Source: Eopsaltria australis (taxonomy: Eukaryota > Chordata > Aves > Passeriformes > Petroicidae). Taken from it: DNA of 64,000 nucleotides. The position numbers were made by a program, and so were the translations under genes. The notes beneath the pieces were generated by a model. That model worked only from the letters and a program-made list of their open reading frames with translations. It did not search any database and had not been told where the DNA came from. The stretch spans positions 1,579,382-1,643,381 of the forward strand of contig JAVTVJ010000489.1 of NCBI GenBank assembly GCA_034509425.1, written 5' to 3'. Shown in pieces: positions 16,401 to 30,065 of this stretch; position 1 is the first letter of the stretch, and each line of letters begins with the position of its first letter.

Positions 16401-18365
16401 ACCTGGATGCACCGTGGATTTTCAGTGTAGCTGGAACTTTGCTTTAAAGCTGTCATGATTAATTGGCAAATATGTCATTCCTAAAATCAGCGGAGAATGG
16501 GGCTGCAGAAGGGACTGAACTGCCTTAGGCAAATGGCCAGGAGAGAGGGAGAGAAAGTGAGAGGTCACAAGAGACTCCAGCCAGACTCTTTCCATAGAAA
16601 GCTTCTTTAGATAATTAATTTCTTCACTCGTCTGGGTGAAAACATGCCTTCAAATTGGAGGGCAAAGCTGCAGCACCCAAAGCCCACAGTTTCAGCTCAG
16701 CAAGAATTCTCCTGTGACACAGACTGACTGTGCCTGACAGGCAGAAAACAAGCTAAAAACAAGCTATAAACAACCTCAGCCTGTCAAACTCTGCTGAAGA
16801 AAGGAGTGTTAGGCTGTGGTTCTGTAGCTGCTTCACACGGGCACAAAGCAGCAGCTCTGCTGAAGGAAACGTTTCTGGGAGCTGCTCATTCCTGCCCTGG
16901 ACCAGACCCTTCTTTTTGCAGACACTCCTGGATGAGTGGGCACAAAGGCATTTTCTTACCCAAGCATCCCCTCCTGGGAATGTTAGCACTGCTTTTATGC
17001 TGATGCAGCAAAATAAACCAAGTGACTTCCCAGGAAAGGATTGGTGAGCAGGAAATCAGCCAGGGAAGGGCCTGAACTGCAGCTCCAGGGCAGGGCCAGG
17101 CTCCTTCCAGTCTGGAGCAGCTGATCTGGGTTGTGGAAGGACAGCAGAGCCTTCACCAAAGGCTCAGCATCTTCATGACAGAAATCACACAGGATAATTC
17201 CTGTCTGGGGTTTTGCCCCATTCCCCCAGCCATCTGCTGGCCCTTCATTTTAACATTTTCTACCCCTAAAGCCAAAGACTGGACCTTCTTTAATTGTTAA
17301 ACTAATTGTTAAATTCTAGGCTTCCTCAGTTACAGTAGATGTGGTTGGTGAGGATTTCTACAGCAGGAAAACCCCAATGGACGCACTTGTTCTGAAACTC
17401 ACTGGCTAAAACTCGTTAAAAACAGATTTATGGAAGTGACTCAGAATTTGGAGCAAAGTGGAGATGAGTAACAAAAAGCAACGAACAGAAAGAATGTGTT
17501 CTATTATTTTTAAAACGTGCGGCGCTGACAGCTCACACTGACCCAGCTGAGGACAGAGCCCAGTTCCTTCCCTCCCATGCCTTCAGATTTGCTCCCTTCT
17601 CTGCACTTCCTTAAGGTTCAACTGCAGAATTAGAAAGGATTTTTTACATTTACTTCTTGGATATACTTCTGCTAAGCAACAGTTGACACTACAATTGATA
17701 ACAATAATGCCAGGTATTGCTGTGATCAGGAATTCATGGTTCATTTCCCTGCTGCATGGTGGAACCTCATTCCCATTTCTGTAAAACAGAGGTTTTTTAA
17801 AATAATTTAAACTATTTCAATTATGTTAAGCTTTTGTAGAAAAGCCACAAAAAATATAAACTTTTCTTTTAAACTGCTGCTGCGTGGTGTAAATTGGTAT
17901 TTCATGCATTTATTTTTGTTTGCGAGGGACAACAAAAGATTTTACTTACGTCTTAAAAATACAAAAAAGGGCTTTTTTCTTTGTTTGGGTTTTACATCCA
18001 TTCACAGAGACATTAACACAGTAAGTCTATTAACAAGTGCAAGGGGTATCACAAGTTCAGTTGTGGTAATAATTAGTCATATTTCAGCTTTAAATGACTC
18101 TCTGCTCCAAAGAAAAAGATTATGGTTTTTCTTCTTGCTCTATTACCCAACTGGCATTTAAGTCAATCTGCTGCAAGTGTATCTGCTTCAATGGAAGCTC
18201 AAAATAACCCATTAAGGGAATATGCAAATCTCGGAGCTTTTTGGGATTTTTTAATACTTTAATCTAATAAGAACATTTTACATGACTAAGAAATTCCGGC
18301 TGAATCTGTTATTCAGCTCTCCTGTAGCTCTACCATTAATTCCATTTTTACTGTCATGAATAAAA

Positions 18366-18397
18366 CCCCCCCCAAAAAAAAAAAAAAAAAAAAAAAA
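18366..18397. repeat. C8-A24 homopolymer tract
   Basis: Eight C then twenty-four A. No transposon body or target-site duplication was recognised beside it, so it is not clearly a retroposed tail. Lengths of such runs are often unreliable in assemblies. Confidence 0.9.
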
Positions 18398-18522
18398 GAT
18401 CTATTTTACTGGTAAGGTATTTATAAGAAATGTCAAGTTCCTGTACAGGTTGCATGAAGCAAAGCTTCATCCCAACACATATTGCTAATGTTTAGTACAG
18501 TAAGGAAAGCCCTTCCATAGAA

Positions 18523-18765
18523 CATGGAATCAAAGAATCATTGAATGGGTTGGGTGGGATCTTAAAAATCATCCCACTCCATCCCATGCCATGGGCAGGG
18601 ACACCTTCCACTACCCCAAATTGCTCCAAGCCCTGTCCAGCCTGGCCTTGGACATTTCCAGGGATTCAGGGGCAGCCACAGCTTCTCTGGGAATCTCTGC
18701 CAGGGCCTCCCCACCCTTCAAAAATTTCCTCCTAATGTCTGAGTCTAAACCTGGCACATCCTCAA
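18523..18765 (-). mobile_element. CR1 LINE 3' fragment
   Basis: It has the same ordered CR1 blocks in antisense, from the tail 'GGAATCAAAGAATCATTGAA' through 'CATGCCATGGGCAGGGACA' and 'CCTGTCCAGCCTGGCCTTGG' to 'AATTTCCTCCTAATGTCTGA'. It belongs to the same CR1 type as the copy at 13.1 kb. Confidence 0.92.
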
Positions 18766-21700
18766 CTGTTTTATCTCAGTTCAGATGGGACCAATCATTC
18801 AGAGCTGGCCCCTGCATGAAAATGCTTCATCAGAAAGTTCCTATTCCCCAGATCCTACCAGGAAAAATGACCTTTCACCTCTGCTGTTAAAGCTGCATCA
18901 GGAAATTCCCTCTGTGCTGCTGTTAAGAGATTTGATAAATATGTGCTGAATAGAAGGGATATGGAAGGATATGGATTGGATGAGAGGTCTCGTGCCACAA
19001 GCCACTGCCAGCTGGGTTCTGCTCCCTTCCAGGAGTCAGGGAATCACCAAACCTCACAGACAGGGGAAAAAAGGGGCCTGATGTAGATTAGTGACAAACA
19101 AGGTACTGAGAGTTCACTGCTCTCACTGCAAAAAGAAAATGAAAAGAACCAGACCTACACCTTCAAAAAAACCCGTGTGGATCAAAATACTGGCTCTCTA
19201 CACTCCATGGCTCTTGTAAATTAGTCATTTGATGGAAAACAAATAGAAACAAAAAGAAATAACATAAGTAAGAGTTTAACTTTGTAACAGTTTATGTTAT
19301 GCATTAACTAGCTCAATTTTTTGGAGTAAGATGCAACCAAAACCTGTCAAACTTCTATTATACTTGTGTTGTTTTGACAGCAGCTGGCACACACTGTTCT
19401 GATATACAGAGATGCAGATTTTAGCTTGTTTTCGGGAGCTTTTGTACAACACAAATTGGCCTGTCATGCTTTCTCTTGGCATCTTCATTTCAGGATCTTA
19501 CATGCAAGACTTGGTTAAAGGGTTTTTAAGATGGCCTATGGCAAAAAAAAAAAAAGGACAAAAATGAAACCCCTACCATCTCTTACATGGGGAAAATTAT
19601 TCCTACTTCAGGGTAGTTGTACAATTTGATTCAGGAATTGTTAAAGCCTCAGCATCCTCAAGAGACTTTCAGCCTTCTCAGTGAATGACCCTTCTCAGCA
19701 TTCTTTGTGCATTTAAATTCTACTTCCAGCAATGCCCTACACGTTCATCACCCTGTTAGCAAGGAGTTTACAATAAAACTTGTTCTGCTTTAAGAGGAAA
19801 AAGCCTTTCTGTTCACGTGATGGCTTTGCTCATGCTGGTGTTAATAAATTTGTGTTAATGCCCTCTCAGCTCCTCCAAACCACGGGAGCAGAGCTCTCCC
19901 TGCTCAGCTAATGGGCACTGTCAGAACAGAGAGCCAGGTTTTCACTTTTGCTGAGCAACATAGCACTTGCTTTCTCTCTTGTTTACCACTGACATTTCCT
20001 TGTAAATAGAATTGTTATCCCTCCTGGCTGGAGCATTATGATTCAGCAAGGCACACGAGGGGGGAGCTGTCTTGGGCTGCCCGATGATTGCAGGTTTATA
20101 AATGAGCACCAGTGGGATTTGTCCCATGTGCACGTTTAGACATTGAACAGAGCTTGTGCTTGTTTGAGCTCAGGGCTGTGTAATCAATGGAGGGAAGCAG
20201 GCATGTCTGTTAAAAGCAGTGCTTCATCTGATGGAAGTTGCTTGCATTATGTGGAGAAGTCCCCCATTAGAAAAGATGGATACTCTTATCTTAAAAAAAA
20301 TTCTTTAGGATGAGATGAATCACATCTGAGCAGAGCTCACTCCTCTCCACGGGCTACAAAGGGATCCAAGACATCTCCCAGAGTAACATTTACAACACTG
20401 GCATTTAAATGTGAGCAGATTAATCTCATGGTATAGGTTGGATAAAGTAAAATAAGGTTTAAATTAATAGGATAATCTGTGTATGCACTGAGCTGGGAGC
20501 CAGGCCCTGCTGCTTGGCTGAGGCTGCTGTGCCCCGAGCCAGGAGATCCCCAGTGCTGCTGCTGGGACCAAACCAGAACTGATGCTCTGCTCCTGCTTCC
20601 ATCAGCACCACACTCACTGATTTCTGTGCTGGGCTTTGAGGTAAAAACTGCCTTCTCTCTGTTCTGAGTCTGAGTGCTGCCCTCCTTGCACACAGCGAGG
20701 CTCAGGCATTGATCACGGTGCCTTTGAGCCCCGCTGCAAACACAGAGGGAGCTCCTTTAGGAGCTGGGTGTGTGCGAGGACAGGCACACCAAAGTCCCCT
20801 ATAAATAGAGCACACTGACTTTCAGCCTCTCCAGCTCATTCCTTCCCTTTTTGGAGCAATTTCTGGCCATATTATGCACGCTGAAAGAATAGATGCAAAT
20901 TCCCCCGTGGCTATTAGTGTGTCTAGACTCATTCATTGACCCAGATGATGTCTTAATTGCCTCTTTTCTATCTGATGGGGAAAATATACTCTAACTTTCC
21001 CTGGTTGCAGGCTTTGCCATTAAGTTTCTAACTGAGATCAGTGAATTTAATGAAAATTGGTGATGCTCCGTGTTCTCTGAGATTGAATTATGTGCAGCAC
21101 TTATCACAGGACTCACAGGAAGCCTCTGCCCATCCAAATGTTTCAGAACTTCAGATCTTTGGGCTCTTGGCTACTAGACAAGGTAATGGCTGCTACCTAT
21201 GAAACTTAAACCTTTTTGTATCAAATACTAGGTTAGCACAAATGAAATAAGTTCAACTTACATCTACCTTTTTATCAACATCTACCAATTTTGGGTAGTG
21301 GACATTAAATAATTTTCAGAGTTGTTCAACTTTACAAATTGCCTGTGAATTTAAAAATTCACAAATCAGTACTGTCTGACCAAATTCCAAGATGAAAACA
21401 AACTGGAGCCAGAGGTTGTGCTGGAACTTCTGCTAATATTGTTTTTTAAGAGGAGAATGAATGTATTTTCTCCTTGTATGGCTGCCTGCCACTACCCACA
21501 TTAGCAATGCAATTTTTGGATTAACTGGTAAGAAATTTGAATTTTCAAGTGGAAATCTGTGTTCATGTGATCGTTCTTCATTTATAGCAAGGAACCTGTC
21601 CCTCCAATGAAGCAACACATTGGGCAGTTGCATCATTTCAGGGTTTTAAGATTAAAAGAGCCTAAGAGGCTTTTGGAGTGCACGCTGCATCAAATTTACA

Positions 21701-24416
21701 CTGCTGCATCAGTGAGCACTAAAAGCCAAAAAAGTATTAGTAGATTTAGCAGATTTAAGCGAGGATGCATTTCACTGATTACTTCCTGCTAATGTAATTT
21801 TGTTTTAATCATTTAAACTATTAATACATCATTTGTATCACGAAGAGGATAGAGGTACAGTGCACCCTGTGATCGAGGGTCACTTACTGAGTACTTCTAT
21901 CCCCGTGGAATTTCCAGTTTGAATAATAGGCTTTTATACAAAAAGCAATCAGCAGGTCATAACGTTAACCTCTTACTCCAATCCCTTCTCTCTGTAATGC
22001 CCAGCAGAAACAGTAATTGAAAACTACTTTAAAAAACTCTCCCAGGTCTCCAAACTAAAAGAAAGCATGAGGACTTTGCTGTTGCACAATCTGGGCACAC
22101 AGGGAAGGAATAACCAGAGCCATAAGGATGGAAAAACAGCTCACCTCAGCCTAAGGTGCAGGAATTATCCTCCCTCAGGGCTTGCTTTGCGGGAGCAGAG
22201 TGACTTGGTTGCCAAAACATTATTTTTTGTTCTTTTAAAATGAATTTTGAGGACTTTATGTGTGTTCCAGTGCATACATACACACAGAAAATGCAACAAT
22301 AAAACCTCCCAAAGCCGTATTATAATAAAAACTTGAACTCTTCTGTGCTCTCTAACATGAAATTTTTGTTCCTTTGCTTAACACACTTAATACTCTTTTC
22401 CATTCTTTCAACTACTATTTTTATTCTGCTCAAAACATGACTGTCTTCAGGGACAACATGTTCATTCAAAGGATGAATGTTTCATTCATGGCCCTCGACA
22501 GCTTGAAAGAGAATTTGACTGCAGAAGTTGTGTATTTCTGTATTTCCCTTCACCCCAGTCCCATCGTGAATGATGCTCTTTCACACCCGTTTAAGTAATT
22601 TCCTGGAAAAATGTGACTACTCCCATCCCTTTGCCTCTTCGTGTTCGTAATTCTTCCCTTACCACATTCTCAAAAATGTATTCATTTCTCCCTTACCATT
22701 TTCCTCTAAAATGAATACATTCAGGCAGCAAATCTCTCCTTGGTGTGGCTGATCACAGCTCCTTTTACATCAGGGAATCTACAGGACATTTAGGCCAGAG
22801 GAGGTTCTAGATTTCTATTTTTTGGGTGGAGTTTTCTTACTTCCTAAGCTGAATTTTCAAACTATTAAGATGAACTCTCAACGTAATTTTCCCCCTGTAA
22901 TAAATCAGTATTAAAAATGATCCAGCAAAAATATAAACAAGGTCTGTAACCAAAACACAAGGAGCCTTCCTGCCAGTCTGAATCCTGTCATTTAATTCAT
23001 TTCAGTGATGACTTCTGCTGACAGCTCTGTCCATGGCTCTGCCTGGATGCAGGATTTTCCCCCACCTCAGTTCAGTGTCAGGCAGCAGGAAGTTTGTAAG
23101 CAGCAAGTTAAAGCCAGATTCCAGGTGCTACGTGGTAAAGATGTTTTCAAAGAATTCCTGCTTTAGGTCTAATAAAACAGCATTTTAACAGAATGATTAT
23201 AATGGGAAGCATTGTGAAGAAATGCATGCCAAAAACTATTAAAAAAAAAGTTTTCTGTAAAATACAGTTGAATGAATGACTTACACAATTCCCTTTTTAA
23301 CTAGTTTCTTCTACAGAATGAAATGAACATTTTTTCCCAGTAATTTTCCAGTAAAAAACTTGTTCTAAACATCATTCTAAAGAAGTTCCATCAGAAATAT
23401 GTGAAGTTTGAATGCTTCAATAGATGAGTAAGAAAAGAAGAGCCTACAGAGAGATCCAAATAACGAAAGGATATTTATGGTGTAGTTCAGGATCAGGGAG
23501 AACAGGCTGAAACGACTCTTGAGGTTTCTCCCCTTTCACAAATACATGAAACACTTCAGTGATCTGAGGGAACAGAACTGTTCCAGCTTTCACTGAGAGA
23601 CATTCCAAGCCTTTTCCCATCTCTGGCCACAAAGCCATCCCTTTGCAGAGGGCGTTAATAAGGTGAATTTTGCTGGGTGAGAGAATGAAACCACTGCCGT
23701 CCCCCCAAACGGAGCAAAGCAAAAACCCCAAACAGTTTAACCTTAGTCCAGTGCATGTGGGTTTAATTTAAAGCAGAAAAAAAGCATCTGAAGGCATGGA
23801 CTCGGAGCCCTGGATGCTCCTGCTGCGTGGAGCACACGGATTCCAGCAAAATGCCATTTCCATTATTAGTGCCCTGCAAAATGCCAAGTTGCTGTGACAG
23901 GTACAGCCACGGAAGACAAATAAAAGCTTCTTGCACTGGGAGCCCCTTGGATTAGAAATGCCTTGATGAAAACTAGAGGAGGTAAAGAAAATTTTGCCTC
24001 ATTTTCTTTGGCAATTCAGAGTTTCACATTTTTAGCTAGAAGGTAAGAAATGCCCTTTTCTACCGTGCATGTTATAATATTTTAGAGAAGGATCATTCCA
24101 GTGTTCCAAAATATGGACAAATGGACAGAACAGACACACTTATTGTGTTTTCAAAAAATAATTACTGACAAAGCCAACCAAGTGATGGTCATGTCTACAT
24201 TTTAAAATGAACTGTTAAAAATGAATCAGCTTGTGCCAGTTCCAAGACAGACCCAATGTACCATAATAATTCCTACATTTTGTATTTAACTTTTGACATC
24301 CTTTGCCCTTCTTTCCTTTCAACTTCTAAATATAGGTTGAGGTCTGCTAAAATTGACTTGCAATATGTTTTATCTTTTGAATTATAGTACTTCACTCTTG
24401 TGTGGCAATAAAAGGT

Positions 24417-24438
24417 CTTTCTTACAATTGTAAGAAAG
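24417..24438. repeat. 22-bp perfect palindrome
   Basis: CTTTCTTACAA is followed directly by its exact reverse complement, with no spacer. It can form a cruciform or bind a symmetric dimer. It sits in AT-rich intron 2 sequence with no other recognised element. Confidence 0.9.
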
Positions 24439-27400
24439 CTTGCTAGAGTATGAAGATGTAGTTGTTAAAACTGCAGTCAAAGTAATGCAAGGGTTTCCTG
24501 CTGGAAACTTTTTTCTACCTCAATTTGGGAAGTTCAAACATGTATTTTGGTATTAGATTATCCTAATTTGTAAAAAATGTGGATATGTGGAGAGATGTAA
24601 TATTGCAACATGTGCATGGTTCCCAAAACTATGTTTGGTAGCGTGCTAATTTGCAAATGGATTTTTAAAAAAATCTTACAGTTTTTGGTCCTTATTGGAA
24701 ATGTGTATTTAAGAATTCAAGTATAATTCTGATGGCTTGTTACTGAGCTGCAGCAGAACTTCAGGACTCGCAGTTTCTCAGTTTAGGTTTTCTGAGGACC
24801 CTTGTTTTCTGCCTGGTTTTGCTTTTAGAGATTAATGTCTGAATCAAAGGCTCTTGGAAGTTGCTGAGTGACTGCACTGAAAGAGTCCAACCAAGTAAGA
24901 AAAGCCCTTCTGCAGGATGAACTGAAAACGGGAAGCAAACACTGTTTGTTCACCTCGCTGCTGCCTCAGCATGAATAAAGAGACCTTCCAAGTACACCAG
25001 AACTGTTGATTCAAAACATAAATACCTCCTTTCTTTCCTCTTTTGGCACAGCCTTTGAGCGACCCAACTGAACAGCAAAACATGGTGTGAATGAATTAGG
25101 GAGCTTACACCTATGAAACTCAATTTCTTATAAAAAGAAATGCTTAAAATTCTATTTTTCTTGAAACCTGTTCTGCTTTTCTCTTCTAGAGAGAACCCAT
25201 TCCAAATGTGAGCTCAAGTATTTGATTTCTGACATATTTTGGCCTATTTGTCTTTGGTATCCTTAACCTGCATAAATTGGGTTATTTGGGGAATCGAGGC
25301 AGACGATTGCAGAACAGAGATTTGAACAATAAAACAGGGAGCAGTACAAGTAAAAAAAAAAGAAAATACTAATTAATAAAAACCCCAAGCACTTCAGAGA
25401 ACATCAAAGGTGTGCTCATGGCACAGGCTGCTGTCCCCAGTCTCAGTAAGGAGGCTCCTCAGGACACAGAAGGAGCAGAAGGATGAACAGAATTTCCAGA
25501 ACCTGTCCCCAGGTGCAGCACGAGCTGAGTGATCCTCACTGCTGTGCCATGCTGACCTCAGAGCTCTGCAGGGCTCAGAGAAAAATGCACAATTTAGCTA
25601 AGAACACTGCTGGACTGCAAGCCCAAATCTTTATGGCCCTACACCTTTAATTCCATCCATATAAGAAACACTTGCTTCAAGAAAGTTTTTGACCAAAAGT
25701 GTAAGAAAAAAAAACCTGAATGGCTCAGACTAAGAAATATCTTTAGCTGCAGACAGACCTCAGACCTTTTTTATTTTGTTCTTCATATTTAATATTTCAA
25801 GTATTGATACATTAAAACCAGCCCTTTATATTTTTGGTTTGAAGCCTTGTTTTCAGCCTAAGATGAGGTTCAGAGAAACAGACAATTCTTAACTACATAC
25901 ACTAAAACTTGAAAATCCATCCTGAACCACTAAGGAAGCGTTTCCCCACAAGAACACATTTCAAATGTTTTGGAGGTTTAACCTTTCTTGCTGAATTGCT
26001 TTTGTTGTCATGCCATCCTTTGTTTCCAAGGCAGCAGGAGCAAATAGGAATCAGAGCTGAGCCAATCTTGCCTGTTTTGTGTGGACTCACGTTATTCCTC
26101 TAACTCCAATCTGTTCTTTTGTGCAAAAATACCAGGGCTGACTTCATGTGAAATTAGGGTACAGGAGTCTTTTCCAAAGGTAAGGGAATTCTTTTTTTCA
26201 ATCATTTCTGGATGATAGCTAAAACCAAATTCAGTGAATTACAGAACTACAACTGAATTAGGAAGAGTGACAGAACCGCTGGCTTAACATTTCCAGAGAA
26301 TAATACAGTGAAAGTTCCATACGGGAAAACAACTCCCCAGTGTCCAAGTACTTGGGCAGTGACAGCCCTGGAAATGCAATTCAGAGCACGAATCCCACTG
26401 CTTCCCCCAATATTCTAAGGCATCTATGGCATCTGAATTCTCCTTATTGGCAGAATATCTGCTGGCTCCTGCCAGCTTTGAACAACCAACCCACTACCTC
26501 TACATATGACAAAGAAAACTGGGGCAAACATTCCAATCTGACAGCTTGTTGGACAGGGATAGAGGAAATCAATTAAAAGAGAGAGGCAAGTATCTTCTCC
26601 CTCTGCTCGTGTGTGGTTCAGAGGAGCCGAGCCATGCCCCGCTGTATGGGATGGCAGCAGCCCCGATCAGTCAGCTGGCACCAAAAAAGCAAGGTTATTG
26701 CAAATAACACTCCTGCCCCTGCCTAGACAGACTGCTTCAAATAAAATCCAAAATGTTAACACAGCACTGATTTGTCTGCCAACAGCACTCACTCCTTTCG
26801 AGGCTGGAACTCAGAAAATCTGTGGAGACGCAGACAAGCAACTGGATTGCAAGGAAACAGTGACTTGGTTTTCTTCTGAGGTCATCCTGGAAGTTCAAAT
26901 TTTAACTTGTCTTGCAAAAAGACTTTAGAAACTGCACATCAGGCTAAAGAACACAGAGATATTATCAAGTATTTTATACTTTTTGCCGCTGCACAGACTG
27001 GAAACAATGCAAATCACCACTTTCATTTCGCTTATCAAGCCCAAGATTGAAACGGTGCGATCATGAAAAGGAGGAAGGGGAAAGGGAGGAGAACATTTGC
27101 TGATTTCTTCACACAAAATATATGAGAAAACTTCTCCTGAGTTCTGGCCTCCATAAAAAACTACTCTTGGGGTCCATGACACTGTGTAGGACTGTTCTCA
27201 GTTCACCTTTGTAACACAACAGGATTTAATCAGAACAGTCAGATATGGCACTGTAAATATGATCAGTCTCAGGAAACAAAATTCTTCAGAACAAGCTCAT
27301 GAGCAATTGAATGCCTTCCCCATTCCCTGATCCAATTACAAAGCTGCCTGTCATTATTTTTAAAATTCCTTTTCCCTACTTATCTAACTGGATTTTCATT

Positions 27401-29493
27401 CTTCCCTTTTACACATCTCTTTTATATGACTTTATCTTCATTTTTACCACAACACACTCACTGTTGGGAAATATCTGCCTTCCCTAAATTTCCACAGTCA
27501 ACTTCACTTATTCAATTTACTTTCAAGTAAGAATTTCAAACAGTTTTGTAATCCCTTTTTTCTCCCTCCCTTATAATTTTCTAAGTGATTTTATTCATAA
27601 CTTTCATGTGGTATTTTCTTTTCCTGAATTTAACTGTGAAAACAACTTGACATACAGTCAGAAAGACACTACACAAAAATAAGTTATTTTAATGATGTAA
27701 TGCCTCAGAATTTCATCATCAAGGTAGAAATGTTTTGAAAAGTAATGAAGTTTTCCATGTATATTTAGTATTTATCTAATTTCACTTCGGATGGGGTTAA
27801 GAAAAATGTACAGAGTGAAATGATAATCACAACCACCCCTTTAGTTTGTGCTGCCTCAAGAAAGAGAATCCCAGGCAAACACCAGATAACCCAAACCCAA
27901 CAGGTGTCTTTTCACATCAGTGTGGACAATCCCAACAGTGTTCACCTTACTTAATACTAACTTGAAAACATTATGTAAGGCTGTTTAAAATATTCAAATG
28001 AAGCTTTGTTAAATTTTTATTTAGAGCTAGAACATATGATCAGCTTAGCATCACCAAGCTATCTAATTAGCCATCTGCTTCTTGGAATTTTGTTAAATAT
28101 GTATTATATACTTGTAACAAAGGAGTTTTTATCAGCCCAAGTAATCACATTAAAGAGCAGGACCAATGAAGCATTCTCTGGACTGAGCTAATGGGGAACC
28201 AGGCATCTCAAACGTTTGCAAAAACTCCCTGAGAGCCAGAAGAAAAATTAAACAACACAACTGCCCCCACAAACCCAACCCATATTCTTCTGCTCAGTAA
28301 ACAACATTCACAAGCCATGGCCTGTAAAATTCATTTAACTCTTCTCTCCACCAGGACACTTGGCTGTTTATTCCTTTTGATTCTTCTCTTCAGACATGAG
28401 GGCTTTGGCAAAGTTTGTATTTTCAGAAATTACTGACTGAAAGTGTCAAAAAACACCCAGAAGTTTATTCCCCCACTTTCCAGGGGTTTGTGACTGTCTG
28501 AGAAATCCCCTTTTAAAACTGTACTACCAAGACTGCAATGAGAACCCAAAAATCTTCTCTGTGCTGGCACAACTGTCTGTGCCAAACCTCAGGGCTGACC
28601 AGAAACTGAAATGTGCAGTTGTTGAACAAGTTAGGAGGGAGTGATAAAGCACTCCCACTAAACTGAGTCAAACCATATAAGAAATATATTCAGCATTTTC
28701 TTCAGCAGCCCCCTCCTTTTCTTCCAGGGACAGCATCTCTCTGAGGAGCAAAGCCTCTTCTCTCAAATCTAAAGTTTCTCTGTGCATTCTGCTGCTTTAC
28801 TGATCTCTTAACCAGCAAAGGGCCATTAGAGCTCAGCTAAACCAGCACAACAATCCTAATGCTATTAAGAAGCCAATCCAATTAAGCCATTTCCAAGTAG
28901 TTTGTCATTAAAGAGAGCTGTAAGTGAGCAGCAAGTCCATACCCAAACCAGTAATGGGAATTTGCTAGAAATAGTTCTGCCAAGGCTTTTAGCTCAACAG
29001 AACAAGAACCAAGAGGATACAGTTTCTGAATATGCACATCTTTAATATTGAGGAGTATCTGTACTCCAGGATAAAGAACCTTTTGGGGATTTATACAGAG
29101 CAATTTGGTCACAGTCAACATGCAGCAAAAATGTGCTGACAAACAGGCAGAGAACTTTGCCAAAATTCTACTGGTGGGTTTGATGCCAGAGAATTTTATC
29201 CTCTAGTACATCTAATTCCAATATTAACTTCAACTACATCTCCAGAGGTCATTATTTCTCTGAGTTATCCCATCACATAATCTACTCTGCTTCTTAAGAA
29301 GATTTTTTGTCTCTGCTTTATATTTTTAAAAATGAAACCAAAAGAAGCTTCTAATCTGACAGTGGACTGAAAGGTCAGCTTTGCAGGAAAGAGCATTTTG
29401 TATTCTTAAAATAAAAAAAAAAGGGACAACTTTACATCTTTACATCTATAGTTTCTTAGATATAAAAAGAAATGGAAAGGGTGGAACCAGAAG

Positions 29494-29515
29494 ACACACA
29501 CACACACACACACAC
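29494..29515. repeat. (AC)11 microsatellite
   Basis: An uninterrupted dinucleotide run of eleven AC units in intron 2; likely polymorphic. Confidence 0.95.
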
Positions 29516-29900
29516 GTGCAAAGTCATCTGCTAAGCTACAGGAGAACCATTTTTTCACTTCCAATTAATCCTTAAGGTTAACTTGGACTCTACTAATAGA
29601 AAAATCAAGCAGGAGAAAGTTTAAGTGTTGGCAGATTGATCATAGGATGGCTAACACACTACTGGTAGTTCAATTATTATGAAATTCAATTAAATATTAA
29701 CATTAATAAATTAATAACAATGAATAATTACATCCTTGTAGACACTGACTAAGCCAAAGCTTCCTTGCACAAACTCCAACTGAACACAAAATGGAATTAT
29801 TCTTGTTGAATGTAAGGAGACAAACAATTGCTGCCACAATAGATTTTTTAAAAAGGAAAAAAGCAGTTGTGAATGGGCAAAACCACTGAAAGTAACACCA

Positions 29901-30065
29901 GGATCACAGAACCACTAAGGCTGGAAAAGCCCTCCAAGGACACAGAGTCCAACCTGTGACTGATCCCAACCTCATCACCCAGAGCAAAGCACTGGCTCCA
30001 CATCCAGACCTTCCCTGGACACCTCCAGGGACTGCACCACCTCCCTGGGCAGCCCCTTCCAATGT
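29901..30065 (-). mobile_element. CR1 LINE 3' fragment, different subfamily
   Basis: It starts GGATCACAGAACCACTAAGG and continues with CTGGAAAAGCCCTCCAAGG, AGTCCAACC, ACACCTCCAGGGACTGCACC and ACCTCCCTGGGCAGCCCC. This is the antisense of a CR1 type that lacks the 'catgggcagggacacc' block. It is a short, 5'-truncated copy. Confidence 0.88.
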
